Shown: positions 1 through 8,423, counted from the first letter of the stretch. The stretch is DNA of 12,803 nucleotides from Sulfurovum sp. (GCA_003978375.1 QNZW01000075.1:1-12803), one strand, 5' to 3'. The notes: a model not told the origin generated them from the sequence alone. Program-made: numbers and translations.

Positions 1-1
1 T

Positions 2-1357
2 GAGGCAAAAAAAATATACACAAACAATGGTAGCATTACACAAAAAATAGACTTAGAGTTTAAGATCTCTCAACTGTATGAAGCCTATACAAATTATGCT
101 TATTTAGGAAGTATTAATTGGGGTGCATTTAATGCACGTATATCAAACCTCATGGTAAATGATGTGAGTACAGAATGGGTATTGCATAGACCAGCAACAG
201 ATGCTATTACAATGGCTGAAAATGCTGCACTTGGAGGAAATTTAAAAGAGCAACTTCAAGCAGCTATCCCAAACAAATATCACTATAAAGCTTTGCAAAA
301 AAAACTTGTAAAATATAGAAAAATACAAGCCAATGGTGGCTGGAAAAAAATTTATATAAAAGGCACACTAAAAGCAGGCATGAAAGCTAAAGGAGTTTAT
401 GCATTGCGTGAACATTTACGGGCAACAGAAGATTATGTACCTTGTAATGGGTCAGCAGAGAATTCAGTCTATGATGCTTGTTTACAAAAAGCGGTCAAAC
501 GTTTTCAAAAACGACATGGTATTGGTGCTGATGGTGAAGTGGGACCTGGAACTTTAAAAGCACTTAATAAAAGTGTAGATAGACGTATTACCACTATTCT
601 TCTTAATCTAGACCGTATAAAATGGCTAAAAAAACGAAATAATAAACGACATATAATTATCAATATTCCAGATTTTAAGCTCTATTTTGAAGAAGATGGG
701 AAGCTTAAACAAAGCATTAGAGCTATTGTAGGAAGACCTAAAAACCCTACACCTATTTTTTCAAATACTGTGAAAATGATTGTGCTCAATCCTTATTGGA
801 ATTTGCCTAAAAGCATTATACAAAAAGAGATGATTCCAAAACTTATGAGAAATTCTAAGGCAATGGCGAGAAAAGGTATAGAGATACGTAGCGGATGGGG
901 CGAGAATGCCAAAAAAATAAAAGCCAGTACAGTAGACTGGGGAAAATATCGTTACAGCAAAACGTTACCTTTTCATTTTGCTCAAATTCCTGGACCACAC
1001 AATGCTTTAGGTAAAGTAAAATTTTTATTTCCAAATAAATATTCGGTGTATATGCATGATACGCCAAATAAAAAACTTTTTCACAGATCTAGAAGAGCTT
1101 TTTCTCATGGTTGTATTCGTTTACAAAAGCCAAGAGAGTTGCTAAAGACATTTGCAAGTTTTAATTCTAATATTAACTATGCTACCTCACAAAAGATACT
1201 TAAAGGAAAAAAGAAAACAGTCCTCTCTTTGCAAGAAAAAGTACCTGTAGATGTTGTCTATCTAACAGCATGGGTTGACTATGATGGAAAATTACAATTT
1301 AGAAATGATATCTATGGTTATGATAGAATGCAGTTAAAATCATTTAGAAAATGGTAG
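2..1357 (+). CDS. L,D-transpeptidase, YcbB/LdtD-like (5' end outside the window)
   Basis: This periplasmic enzyme is expected to form 3-3 crosslinks between meso-diaminopimelate residues of peptidoglycan, or to attach proteins to it. The frame is open to the left edge, adding about 50 residues before the first ATG at 152. Those residues (a YEAYTNYAYLG-type segment) fit the scaffold region that precedes the catalytic domain in YcbB-like proteins, so the true start is upstream and ATG 152 is internal. Numbered from that ATG, residues about 85-140 look like a peptidoglycan-binding domain (QKAVKRFQKRHGIGADGEVG) and about 165-360 are the YkuD catalytic domain. The conserved His is 302 (MHDTP) and the nucleophile is Cys321 in SHGCIR (codon 1112-1114). 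No signal peptide can be seen because the N-terminus is missing. The gene ends with tandem stops TAG TAA, 9 nt before coaE. The family is clear; the exact Ldt subtype is less certain. Confidence 0.9.
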   Translation, partial: EAKKIYTNNGSITQKIDLEFKISQLYEAYTNYAYLGSINWGAFNARISNLMVNDVSTEWVLHRPATDAITMAENAALGGNLKEQLQAAIPNKYHYKALQKKLVKYRKIQANGGWKKIYIKGTLKAGMKAKGVYALREHLRATEDYVPCNGSAENSVYDACLQKAVKRFQKRHGIGADGEVGPGTLKALNKSVDRRITTILLNLDRIKWLKKRNNKRHIIINIPDFKLYFEEDGKLKQSIRAIVGRPKNPTPIFSNTVKMIVLNPYWNLPKSIIQKEMIPKLMRNSKAMARKGIEIRSGWGENAKKIKASTVDWGKYRYSKTLPFHFAQIPGPHNALGKVKFLFPNKYSVYMHDTPNKKLFHRSRRAFSHGCIRLQKPRELLKTFASFNSNINYATSQKILKGKKKTVLSLQEKVPVDVVYLTAWVDYDGKLQFRNDIYGYDRMQLKSFRKW

Positions 1358-1366
1358 TAACATAGT

Positions 1367-1960
1367 ATGGCTTTTACGTATGCTATTGTACTGACAGGTG
1401 GCATTGCCACAGGAAAAAGTACAGTTGCAGATTGTCTGATGCATTTGGGTTTTTGTGTTATTGATGCAGACACTATCGCACATAAGATATTAGAAGAGCA
1501 ATACCAAACGATAATTAAGATGTTTGGGAAAGATGTGGTTAAAGATAATCATATAGACAGAAAGGCTTTGGGGGCAATTGTTTTTGAAGACATAACAAAA
1601 AAAAAGCAATTAGAAGCATTGCTTCATCCTTTGATTTTTGATGAGATAGAGCGACTAGCAAAAATAGAAGATGCCAAACAAAAGCCTTATTTTGTTGATA
1701 TACCACTTTTTTTTGAAACAAAACGTTATCCTATAGACAAAGTACTGGTAGTATATGCCAGTAGAGAAGAGCAGCTAAAAAGAGTGATGAAAAGAGATGG
1801 ATATACGGAACAAGAAGCCCAAAAACGTATAGATTCTCAAATAGATATTGAAGAAAAAAAACAAAAAGCTACATATGTGATAGATAATAGTGAAAATAAA
1901 GAACATTTGCAGTCTTTTTGTGAGACAATAAAAGAAAAAATACTAGGAGATATACTATGA
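1367..1960 (+). CDS. coaE: Dephospho-CoA kinase
   Basis: The enzyme phosphorylates the 3'-hydroxyl of dephospho-CoA with ATP, the last step of coenzyme A synthesis in the cytoplasm. The 197-residue length is normal for the family. The P-loop GGIATGKST is at residues 11-19, the substrate-site DAD is at 33-35, and an IPLFFE motif corresponds to the family's VPLLFE. A lid-type KRDGYTEQEAQKRIDSQ segment follows at about residues 140-156. The start ATG lies 9 nt after the L,D-transpeptidase stop and has no convincing Shine-Dalgarno sequence, so translation may depend partly on coupling to the upstream gene. The stop overlaps the dapF start as ATGA. No promoter is visible inside the cluster, so the three genes are probably cotranscribed (inference). 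Confidence 0.95.
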   Translation: MAFTYAIVLTGGIATGKSTVADCLMHLGFCVIDADTIAHKILEEQYQTIIKMFGKDVVKDNHIDRKALGAIVFEDITKKKQLEALLHPLIFDEIERLAKIEDAKQKPYFVDIPLFFETKRYPIDKVLVVYASREEQLKRVMKRDGYTEQEAQKRIDSQIDIEEKKQKATYVIDNSENKEHLQSFCETIKEKILGDIL

Positions 1961-2703
1961 CAGTTACAAAATATTCTGGTAATGGAAATGATTTTATTAT
2001 GTTTGTTGCTAAAGAAAAAGCTGATCGTTCTTCCCTTGCTAAAAAATTATGTCATAGACAAAATGGCGTGGGTGCAGATGGTTTAGTAGTTGTGCTTCCT
2101 CATCCTGAGTATGATTTTGAGTGGGAATTTTATAATGCAGATGGTAGCCATGCAGCTATGTGTGGCAATGCATCACGTTGTGTAGCACATTTTGCACATG
2201 AAAAAGGGATTTCTAAAGAGGGGATTGCTGTGTTTTTAACAGGAGCAGGTGTGATACGTGCAACAATTAATGGTGAGTACGTTGTAAGTGATATGACATT
2301 ACCAAATATACTTAGAGACGATATAGAAGCATATGGTAAAAATTGGTGGCTCATAGATTCGGGTGTTCCTCATTTGGTTGCAGTTTGTAATGATATAGAT
2401 ACATTTGATTTAGAAGAAGCAAGAGCATTACGCCAAAAATATAATTGTAATGTCAACATTTGTAAACTAGAAGATGATACCATGTATGTACGCACTTATG
2501 AACGTGGTGTAGAAGATGAAACATTAGCTTGTGGTACAGGCATTGTAGCATGTTTCGTTCGAAACCATAAAGAGGGCAAGGTATCTAATCAGGTAAAAAT
2601 ATATCCTAAAAGTGGAGATGAGCTTTATGTGAGTTATGAAGCAGAAGTGTATCGTTTTGGAGGCAAAGTAACGAAAACATTTGTAGCCGAAACATTTATA
2701 TAA
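1957..2703 (+). CDS. dapF: Diaminopimelate epimerase
   Basis: The enzyme converts LL-diaminopimelate to meso-diaminopimelate, the lysine precursor and the crosslinking residue of Gram-negative peptidoglycan. It is a cofactor-independent two-cysteine racemase. The two catalytic cysteines are visible: Cys69 in MCGNASRC and Cys192 in TLACGTG, with the N-terminal SGNGNDF signature at residues 7-13. At 248 residues it is shorter than the E. coli protein (about 274), but both halves of the pseudo-symmetric fold are represented. The start overlaps the coaE stop by 4 nt and has an AGGAG ribosome site at 1945-1949, 7 nt upstream. Its product feeds the same wall chemistry as the L,D-transpeptidase two genes upstream. 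Confidence 0.96.
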   Translation: MTVTKYSGNGNDFIMFVAKEKADRSSLAKKLCHRQNGVGADGLVVVLPHPEYDFEWEFYNADGSHAAMCGNASRCVAHFAHEKGISKEGIAVFLTGAGVIRATINGEYVVSDMTLPNILRDDIEAYGKNWWLIDSGVPHLVAVCNDIDTFDLEEARALRQKYNCNVNICKLEDDTMYVRTYERGVEDETLACGTGIVACFVRNHKEGKVSNQVKIYPKSGDELYVSYEAEVYRFGGKVTKTFVAETFI

Positions 2704-2724
2704 ACAAAGACAGCGATATGCAGA

Positions 2725-2767
2725 AGGAAAGAGTAATATAAGTATCTCTTCGTTATACTTCTTTCCT
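2725..2767 (+). other. Imperfect stem-loop between dapF and tRNA-Val
   Basis: AGGAAAGA at 2725-2732 pairs with TCTTTCCT at 2760-2767, with weaker bulged pairing further in. There is no U-tract after it, so it is not a textbook terminator. It could end the dapF transcript or be a processing element ahead of the tRNA. A TATACT at 2754-2759 inside the 3' arm could serve as a -10 box for the tRNA, which would make the structure and a promoter overlap. Neither role is proven. Confidence 0.35.
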
Positions 2768-2772
2768 AAATT

Positions 2773-2848
2773 GATCGCGTAACTCAGTTGGTAGAGTACT
2801 TCCTTGACATGGAAGAAGTCGTTGGTTCAAGTCCAATCGTGATCACCA
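2773..2848 (+). tRNA. tRNA-Val(GAC), CCA encoded
   Basis: The full cloverleaf can be drawn by hand. The acceptor stem is GATCGCG (2773-2779) with CGTGATC (2838-2844), containing one G-U pair. The D stem is ACTC/GAGT (2782-2785 and 2794-2797). The anticodon stem is CTTCC/GGAAG (2799-2803 and 2811-2815), and its loop TTGACAT carries anticodon GAC at 2806-2808, which reads the valine codon GUC. The variable loop has 5 nt. The T stem is GTTGG/CCAAT around TTCAAGT. The discriminator is A2845, and CCA is encoded at 2846-2848. The gene stands alone between dapF and thrS. Confidence 0.97.
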
Positions 2849-2890
2849 TTCTTACTACTTTTCTTTATATTAATACATTTTTATCAAAAT

Positions 2891-2902
2891 TTTGGTTATA
2901 AT
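2891..2902 (+). promoter_or_regulatory. Extended -10 promoter for thrS-infC
   Basis: TTTGG at 2891-2895 is followed one base later by a perfect TATAAT at 2897-2902, in T-rich DNA with no recognisable -35 box. This is the form typical of sigma70 promoters in Campylobacterota. The predicted start near 2909 gives a leader of about 46 nt to the thrS TTG codon. The same TTTGGG-TATAAT arrangement occurs before rpmI. Confidence 0.7.
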
Positions 2903-2918
2903 TATCGCATTTTTAACG

Positions 2919-2937
2919 CACGGTAAAGTAAACTGTG
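2919..2937 (+). promoter_or_regulatory. thrS leader hairpin, possible tRNA-Thr anticodon-arm mimic
   Basis: CACGGT (2919-2924) pairs with ACTGTG (2932-2937), six pairs including one G-U, closing a 7-nt loop AAAGTAA. Counted as a tRNA anticodon loop, positions 34-36 are AGU, a threonine anticodon, and G35 and U36 are the known anticodon identity bases of ThrRS. The hairpin ends 6 nt before the AAAGGG ribosome site (2944-2949). In E. coli ThrRS represses its own translation by binding such a mimic. Here the regulatory role is inference, and U33 is not conserved. Confidence 0.35.
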
Positions 2938-2954
2938 ATACATAAAGGGCTAAT

Positions 2955-4769
2955 TTGAGCGAAAATATTATAGGTTATCTTGATAATCAGGGCAACATCA
3001 TTGATACACAAAGTGCTAAAGATGTGAATACATATACTCCCATAGCGTATGATAATTCAGAAATATCTTTATCGATAATACGTCATTCTACTGCACACCT
3101 TATGGCACAAGCCATTACGGAGCTTTATCCAAATTCTCAGTTTTTTGTGGGGCCAGTGGTAGATGAAGGATTTTATTATGATTTTAGAGTAGATGAGCAA
3201 ATAGGAGAAAATGATCTTAAAGCCATTGAAAAGAAGATGAAAGAACTTATCAAAAAAAAGTATAAAATAGAAAAATACGAGATGAGTAAAGCAGAAGCTA
3301 TGAAGAAGTTTGCTAATGATGATTTAAAGCAAAAAGTTATGGCACGTATTGAAGACACGACTTTATCTGTGTATAAACAGGGTGATTTTGAAGATCTTTG
3401 TCGTGGACCACATGTCCCAGCCCTTCGTTTTTTGCATAACTTCAAGCTTACTCGTGTTGCTGGTGCCTATCTTGGAGGTGATGAAAATGCAGAGATGCTT
3501 ACGCGTATTTATGGGATTGCTTTCGCAGATAAAGAGTCTTTGAAAAATCATCTGTATATGATAGAAGAGGCAAAAAAGCGTGACCACAGAAAAATTGGTG
3601 CTGAGATGGAACTTTTTATGTTTAATGAAGAAGCAGGAGCAGGACTTCCTTTTTGGATGCCAAAAGGAGCAAAACTTCGTTATAAATTAGAAAGTATTTT
3701 ACATAAAGCACATCTTGTACGTGGTTATGAACCAGTGCGAGGTCCAGAAATACTAAAAGCAGATTTATGGAGAACATCTGGACACTATGCGTGTTATGGT
3801 GACAATATGTATCTTACGACTATTGATGATCAAGAGTACGGTATTAAGCCCATGAATTGTCTTGGGCATATACAAGTTTTTAAACAAACACCAAAAAGTT
3901 ATCGTGATTTACCACTACGTTATTATGAATATGGTGTGGTACATCGTCATGAAAAATCAGGTGTCTTACATGGATTACTTCGTGTACGTGAATTTACGCA
4001 AGATGATGCACATATTTTTTGTGAACCAGAGCAAATAGCAACAGAGGTACTAGATGTTGTAGAATTTGTAGACGCAGTAATGAAACTTTTTGGATTTGAA
4101 TATACTATGGAAGTGGCAACCAAACCAGAAAAGGCTATTGGTGATGATGCGGTATGGGAAATGGCAACGCAAGGATTAAAAGATGCTCTCAATGGTAACC
4201 AACTACCGTTTACTATAGATGAAGGTGGTGGTGCATTTTATGGTCCAAAAATAGATATTAAAATTACAGATGCTATTGGGCGTAAATGGCAGTGTGGCAC
4301 TATACAAGTAGATTTTAATCTTCCTGAACGCTTTGAAGTAGAGTACGTAGCTGAGGATAATACACGTAAACAACCAGTTATGATACATCGTGCTATATTA
4401 GGCTCATTTGAACGTTTTATAGGTATACTTACAGAACATTATGCAGGAGAGTTTCCTTTCTTTCTTGCACCTGTGCAAGTGATTTTTGTCCCTATTTCAG
4501 AAAGCCATGTAGCGTATGCGAAAGCACTTAAGAAAAGATTGCTATTAGAGGGCATGGATGCTGAAGTTTATGACAAAAATGATTCACTGAATAAACGCAT
4601 AAGAACAGCAGAAAAACAACGTGTACCTTACGTGGTAATTATAGGAGATGAAGAAGTAGCCAACAACACGGTTGCTATTCGTGATAGAAGAGCCAAAGAA
4701 CAATATAATCTTACACAAGATGAATTTATGGTAAAATTAACGCAACAACTTCAAGAAGGAAAAATTTGA
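2955..4769 (+). CDS. thrS: Threonyl-tRNA synthetase without a full TGS domain
   Basis: The enzyme charges tRNA-Thr with threonine and edits mischarged serine. At 604 residues it is about 40 shorter than E. coli ThrRS. The missing part is the N-terminal TGS/N1 domain, of which only about 35 unmatched residues remain. The editing domain is complete: H44/H48 in HSTAH and C149/H153 in CRGPH. The catalytic core has the three zinc ligands C302 (MNCLGH), H353 (DDAH) and H478 (MIHRA), class II motif 2 near 324-345 and motif 3 near 477-490. A C-terminal anticodon-binding domain starts at about residue 505. The start is TTG, with AAAGGG 5 nt upstream; the first in-frame ATG would cut into the editing domain. 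The stop overlaps infC by 4 nt. The leader may carry an operator hairpin. Confidence 0.96.
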   Translation: MSENIIGYLDNQGNIIDTQSAKDVNTYTPIAYDNSEISLSIIRHSTAHLMAQAITELYPNSQFFVGPVVDEGFYYDFRVDEQIGENDLKAIEKKMKELIKKKYKIEKYEMSKAEAMKKFANDDLKQKVMARIEDTTLSVYKQGDFEDLCRGPHVPALRFLHNFKLTRVAGAYLGGDENAEMLTRIYGIAFADKESLKNHLYMIEEAKKRDHRKIGAEMELFMFNEEAGAGLPFWMPKGAKLRYKLESILHKAHLVRGYEPVRGPEILKADLWRTSGHYACYGDNMYLTTIDDQEYGIKPMNCLGHIQVFKQTPKSYRDLPLRYYEYGVVHRHEKSGVLHGLLRVREFTQDDAHIFCEPEQIATEVLDVVEFVDAVMKLFGFEYTMEVATKPEKAIGDDAVWEMATQGLKDALNGNQLPFTIDEGGGAFYGPKIDIKITDAIGRKWQCGTIQVDFNLPERFEVEYVAEDNTRKQPVMIHRAILGSFERFIGILTEHYAGEFPFFLAPVQVIFVPISESHVAYAKALKKRLLLEGMDAEVYDKNDSLNKRIRTAEKQRVPYVVIIGDEEVANNTVAIRDRRAKEQYNLTQDEFMVKLTQQLQEGKI

Positions 4770-5317
4770 GTAGACAAAACGACAGAAATAATAGGGGAAG
4801 AAAGAAAAAAGATGATGTCATCATGAATGATGCCATTCAAGCTACAGAGCTAAGAGTGCTTGGATCTGATGGAGAACAATTTGGCATCATCTCTAAAGCA
4901 GAGGCGATTCAAAAAGCTGAGGATTTGGGATTAGACCTTGTGCTTATGTCACCAGATGCAAAACCGCCTGTCGCAAAAGTTATGGATTATGGTAAACATA
5001 AATATGAGCTTGAAAAGAAAAAGAAAGAAGCCCGAAAAAATCAAAAGAAAATAGAAGTCAAAGAAGTAAAATTTTCTTGTAAAATAGCAGAAAATGATAT
5101 CAATTATAAAGTGAAACACGCCAGAGAATTTTTAGAAAAAGGAAAACATGTTAAATTACGTGTATTCTTACGTGGACGAGAAATGGCAAATCCTGAATGG
5201 GGGGTAGATGTACTTAATCGTGTCTGGCCTATGCTTGAAGATGTTGGAAACTTAGAAAGCCCTGCATCTCAAGAGGGGCGTTATATTAATATGTACGTTA
5301 CACCACTGAAAAAATAG
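4766..5317 (+). CDS. infC: Translation initiation factor IF-3
   Basis: IF-3 binds the 30S subunit, prevents premature 50S joining and checks the start codon and initiator tRNA. The 183-residue protein has both family halves: an N-terminal domain (IISKAEAIQKAEDLGLDLVL, about 42-61), a Lys-rich linker (about 82-97) and a C-terminal RNA-binding domain (KVKHAREFLEKGKHVKLRVF). The chosen start is TTG 4766, overlapping the thrS stop as TTGA, with AAGGA at 4756-4760 five bases upstream. It yields a basic N-terminal tail (SRQNDRNNRGRKKK). An in-frame ATG at 4823 (residue 20) would give a protein nearer the usual length and remains possible. Non-AUG starts on infC are known to allow IF-3 autoregulation in E. 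coli (AUU), so a TTG start may do the same here. Confidence 0.95.
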   Translation: MSRQNDRNNRGRKKKDDVIMNDAIQATELRVLGSDGEQFGIISKAEAIQKAEDLGLDLVLMSPDAKPPVAKVMDYGKHKYELEKKKKEARKNQKKIEVKEVKFSCKIAENDINYKVKHAREFLEKGKHVKLRVFLRGREMANPEWGVDVLNRVWPMLEDVGNLESPASQEGRYINMYVTPLKK

Positions 5318-5354
5318 AAATTTTTAAATAAGACGCTAAACCAATAATAACTCT

Positions 5355-5376
5355 TCTCCAAAGTATCCTTTGGAGA
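5355..5376. terminator. Stem-loop between convergent infC and mutS7
   Basis: TCTCCAAAG (5355-5363) pairs perfectly with CTTTGGAGA (5368-5376) around a TATC loop, giving nine pairs. It is the only strong structure in the 71 nt between the two convergent stop codons, so it could end transcripts from both sides. Neither side carries a clear U-tract, so it may instead protect the 3' ends. Confidence 0.5.
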
Positions 5377-5388
5377 TACTACTTAACC

Positions 5389-8322
5389 TTATTCTTTGAT
5401 TTCATAGTGTAATTTTAACCCTTCGCTTGTCATAACAAAACCAGAGATAGTTATCTTTCCTTCATGTACCATGTGATGATGTACTTTACATAAAGGAATG
5501 AGATTGTATTTATGATTTTTATGAAAATGCTCTATATGACCTTGTACATTTGCTTCTTTTTGTGCAACGATATGATGGACATCTTCTACATTTTCATCAC
5601 ACAAAGCACAGGTACTTAAATATAAATTTTTATGGTATTTACTACGTTTTTGTTTTTGTAGTTTTTGAATATCTGAAGCTTGATGATTTAGATTCTCACG
5701 TATGGTTTCTGCCATAAGTAAAAAAGATTTATCCATATGTAAAGATTTTGCAAACTCAAGCCCATAAAGGCTATTACCCATACCTAATTGTAGAATACGG
5801 TTATAGATAAGAGCATCATTTTTTTCATCATACTTTATGCCCAAATGTAAAAAAACAAGATTTTGTAATTTTTGTAGTTGAGGGATTGTACCTAACTGAT
5901 GTAAATGTGTTGCAAAGATAAACGTTGATTTAAGGGAGATAAGCTTTAAAATGGCACTTGAAACAATGGCAAGAGCAGACTCTGTTTCTGTGCCTTGACT
6001 TATTTCGTCCCCTAAAACCAATGAATGTGCATTGGCACGATTAAAAATATTTTTAAGTTCCATCATCTCTACTGTAAATGTTGACAATCCTTTATAAAGG
6101 TTATCGCGAGAAACAATGCGTGTAAAAAGTTTGTCATATAGACCCATGCGAAATTCAACAGCTGGTACAAAAAATCCTGCTTGTGCTAAAATGACAGAGA
6201 GACCTATACTTTTCATAAGTGAAGATTTTCCTGATGAGTTAATACCATAGAGGAGTACACCTAACACATCTTCTCCATCACTTGCATTGAGTGTGATATG
6301 GTTATGTTGTGTTTGATTATTTATACCCAAATAGATATCATTTGGTACATAAATCCCTCGTTCATGATTAGATTCGATAATAAGATGGCGTAAGCCAATG
6401 GCTTCATAAAAGGATGCACCATCTTCTATGATAGGACGAGAAAGATTCATAGTATGAGAAATTTTTGCATTGGAGATGGCTACATCAATATTGGCAATAA
6501 ATACAATGAGTTTGTCAAGAAGAAGTGAAAATCTATTTTCAATAAGGTTTAAACTTTCAATATATCGTTGCTTTACAAGTGAGACAAGCTTCACTTGGGA
6601 TGCTTCATAGTTACGGGTAATCTCTTCAAAAAGAGGGGCATGAATCTTGACAGCATTTTTAAGATATTTATAATGAAAATCTTTAAAGAAATAGTGTTGA
6701 TTGTCAATAGTCACAAAGGAGTCTTTTAATGATTTTTCTATAAGGGTAAAACGGGTTTTGGTTAGATTCAAGTAGTATCCATCACTCTCTAGATAGTTTA
6801 CAGTAGTATACCTCGCAGTGGTTGTCAAACGTCTGTCTTTTTCAAATAAAGATTCTATATGAGAAGCTACGGTATCTAACTTAGTGATTTCTTCTTGTTG
6901 CGTTTTGACAATAGTATCAATGGCAGGATAAATGCCATTTTTAAAAAGATTGTCATTAATTTGCTCTATGCGAAATTTTGCACATATATCTAACGCAAAG
7001 GTATCATGTAATACTTTGAACATCTCCTGACTCTCTTCATAAAGGTTTGCTTCTATATCAAGACCACTCTCTTTAGCATCATCTAAGAGTTTCAAAATTG
7101 CTTCAAGTGACATAGAAATATAGGTAAGCTCTACAGGATGTAATTTACGCAATTTGATACGCCTTGTAATGCGTTCTAAATCGTAAATTTGTTTAAGATG
7201 TGTTTCAAAACGGTTAATATTTGGAAGCAATAATTCTGTAAGATCATAACGTTTTTCAAGAAGTGTTTTGTCACAGATAGGATTAAGTAGACGCTCTTTT
7301 AGCAGACGTTTTCCAAAGGCAGTAGATGTTTTATCTATGAGATTAAGTAAAGTAATATCGGAAGGATCACGAGAGATAACTGAAAGTTGTTCCATGGCAT
7401 TATTCCCTATATACATATAGCGATTGTTTCCAAGAAACTGTGGTTTATTCATTTTTTCAATAATACTTGCATCATGCTCAATAATAAAATCTATTAGCAC
7501 AGCCAAAGACTCTGTAGTATAGGGATGGCGTTCAAGATCTAAAAATTCAATAGCAGAGAGAAAAGAGTTAATATTGAAAATACGTACAAAAAGTTCATTT
7601 TGAAATGCAATTTTAAAACGTTTGGTATTTACAGAATAATGCAAAGATTCAAGTTCTAAATAATGTATAACCCACTCTTTGTCAATTTCTTTGTTGTTAA
7701 ATGTGAGAATCACTTCAGATGTATGGTATGTTTGAAGTAAAGTAAAAGCTTCATCTAAGGCAAAGGTTTTATCATCTCGAGTTGAGTGTATTTCATTACA
7801 AATTGTTTTTCCTGTACTGACATCAATCGCAGCATAACCTACAGAGTAGATACCTGCATTCTCATCAATAAGAATAGAGGCAATGTTGTTTTCAGTAGGT
7901 TCATTAAGATACTCAAAATTTGTTCCAGGAGAGATAATATTGGCAACATAGCGTTTAATGTTTGGAATTTCACCTTTTTGCTTCACTACAATGATGGTAT
8001 ATTTTTTGGTATCAATAAGCCTTGAAAGGTAACGGTCTAGAGAAACAGCAGGTACTCCAGCCAAAAGAGGATTAGAGATGGAATTTTCAAGAATAGCCTT
8101 GCTTTTGCGAGTGAGTTGAATGTTAAGAAGCTCAGCTATCTCTTTTGCCTTACCTATCTTCATCTCATCATTATTGACTTCATACACTTCAAAAAATGTG
8201 CCTATCTCCATAAAAACAAGGGCATCGTTACCATACTTTTCTTCAAAGTGAAGTTGCAAATCAAAGTAAATTTCAGTAAGAAGTTTCTTTTTTTGAGAAA
8301 GAATTTTTGTGATTTTATCCAC
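5389..8322 (-). CDS. MutS7-type mismatch-repair ATPase with C-terminal HNH nuclease domain
   Basis: This is a 977-residue MutS homologue of the MutS7 subfamily, known from Campylobacterota, some giant viruses and octocoral mitochondria. The N-terminal domain keeps the mismatch-reading F-x-E motif (F43-F44-E45 in GTFFE), so it resembles DNA-scanning MutS1 more than MutS2. A connector, lever and clamp region follows (about 130-640). The ATPase has Walker [10 protein letters not shown] (693-701), a STFTVEM signature (747-753), Walker B LVLGDE (768-773) and ATHLHQLG (804-811). Residues 905-953 form a zinc-type HNH domain: C905-x2-C908, H916-H917, N940, C945-x2-H948 and H953. Fusion of sensor and nuclease suggests repair without MutL/MutH (inference). 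The start is GTG, with AGAGG 8 nt upstream. The gene lies between infC and rpmI on the opposite strand. Confidence 0.92.
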   Translation of the reverse strand: MDKITKILSQKKKLLTEIYFDLQLHFEEKYGNDALVFMEIGTFFEVYEVNNDEMKIGKAKEIAELLNIQLTRKSKAILENSISNPLLAGVPAVSLDRYLSRLIDTKKYTIIVVKQKGEIPNIKRYVANIISPGTNFEYLNEPTENNIASILIDENAGIYSVGYAAIDVSTGKTICNEIHSTRDDKTFALDEAFTLLQTYHTSEVILTFNNKEIDKEWVIHYLELESLHYSVNTKRFKIAFQNELFVRIFNINSFLSAIEFLDLERHPYTTESLAVLIDFIIEHDASIIEKMNKPQFLGNNRYMYIGNNAMEQLSVISRDPSDITLLNLIDKTSTAFGKRLLKERLLNPICDKTLLEKRYDLTELLLPNINRFETHLKQIYDLERITRRIKLRKLHPVELTYISMSLEAILKLLDDAKESGLDIEANLYEESQEMFKVLHDTFALDICAKFRIEQINDNLFKNGIYPAIDTIVKTQQEEITKLDTVASHIESLFEKDRRLTTTARYTTVNYLESDGYYLNLTKTRFTLIEKSLKDSFVTIDNQHYFFKDFHYKYLKNAVKIHAPLFEEITRNYEASQVKLVSLVKQRYIESLNLIENRFSLLLDKLIVFIANIDVAISNAKISHTMNLSRPIIEDGASFYEAIGLRHLIIESNHERGIYVPNDIYLGINNQTQHNHITLNASDGEDVLGVLLYGINSSGKSSLMKSIGLSVILAQAGFFVPAVEFRMGLYDKLFTRIVSRDNLYKGLSTFTVEMMELKNIFNRANAHSLVLGDEISQGTETESALAIVSSAILKLISLKSTFIFATHLHQLGTIPQLQKLQNLVFLHLGIKYDEKNDALIYNRILQLGMGNSLYGLEFAKSLHMDKSFLLMAETIRENLNHQASDIQKLQKQKRSKYHKNLYLSTCALCDENVEDVHHIVAQKEANVQGHIEHFHKNHKYNLIPLCKVHHHMVHEGKITISGFVMTSEGLKLHYEIKE

Positions 8323-8350
8323 GCTAAAAGCCTCTTTTTTTTCTACTTAG

Positions 8351-8356
8351 ATTTTA
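8351..8356 (-). promoter_or_regulatory. Possible -10 box for mutS7
   Basis: On the minus strand TTGTGATAAAAT contains TAAAAT (five of six consensus bases) preceded by a TGTG extended element. The predicted transcript start leaves roughly 20 nt before the GTG start. A run of T (A on the coding strand) and the AGAGG ribosome site lie in between. No -35 box is evident. Confidence 0.35.
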
Positions 8357-8411
8357 TCACAAGTAGGGTTAGAGAAGTGCTACGCAAATATTTTATAAGT
8401 ATTTTAGATAA

Positions 8412-8423
8412 TTTGGGTATAAT
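8412..8423 (+). promoter_or_regulatory. Extended -10 promoter for rpmI(-rplT)
   Basis: TTTGGG followed directly by a perfect TATAAT (8418-8423) gives the same extended -10 element as the thrS promoter. The predicted start near 8430 leaves a leader of about 50 nt before rpmI. The promoter is needed because the reversed mutS7 gene cuts rpmI-rplT off from thrS-infC transcription. Confidence 0.7.

Noticed and set aside
152..154. ATG 152 as the start of the L,D-transpeptidase
   Set aside because: The frame is open to the window edge and the upstream residues look like real protein of this family; no ribosome site precedes 152.
2773..2848. tRNA-Val as the attachment site of the integrase
   Set aside because: The tRNA is about 8.6 kb away from the integrase with core housekeeping genes in between, and its 3' end shows no duplicate near 11207-11492.
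5389..8322. Assignment as ordinary MutS1 or MutS2
   Set aside because: It has an N-terminal mismatch domain, unlike MutS2, and a C-terminal HNH domain with variant ATPase motifs, unlike MutS1.
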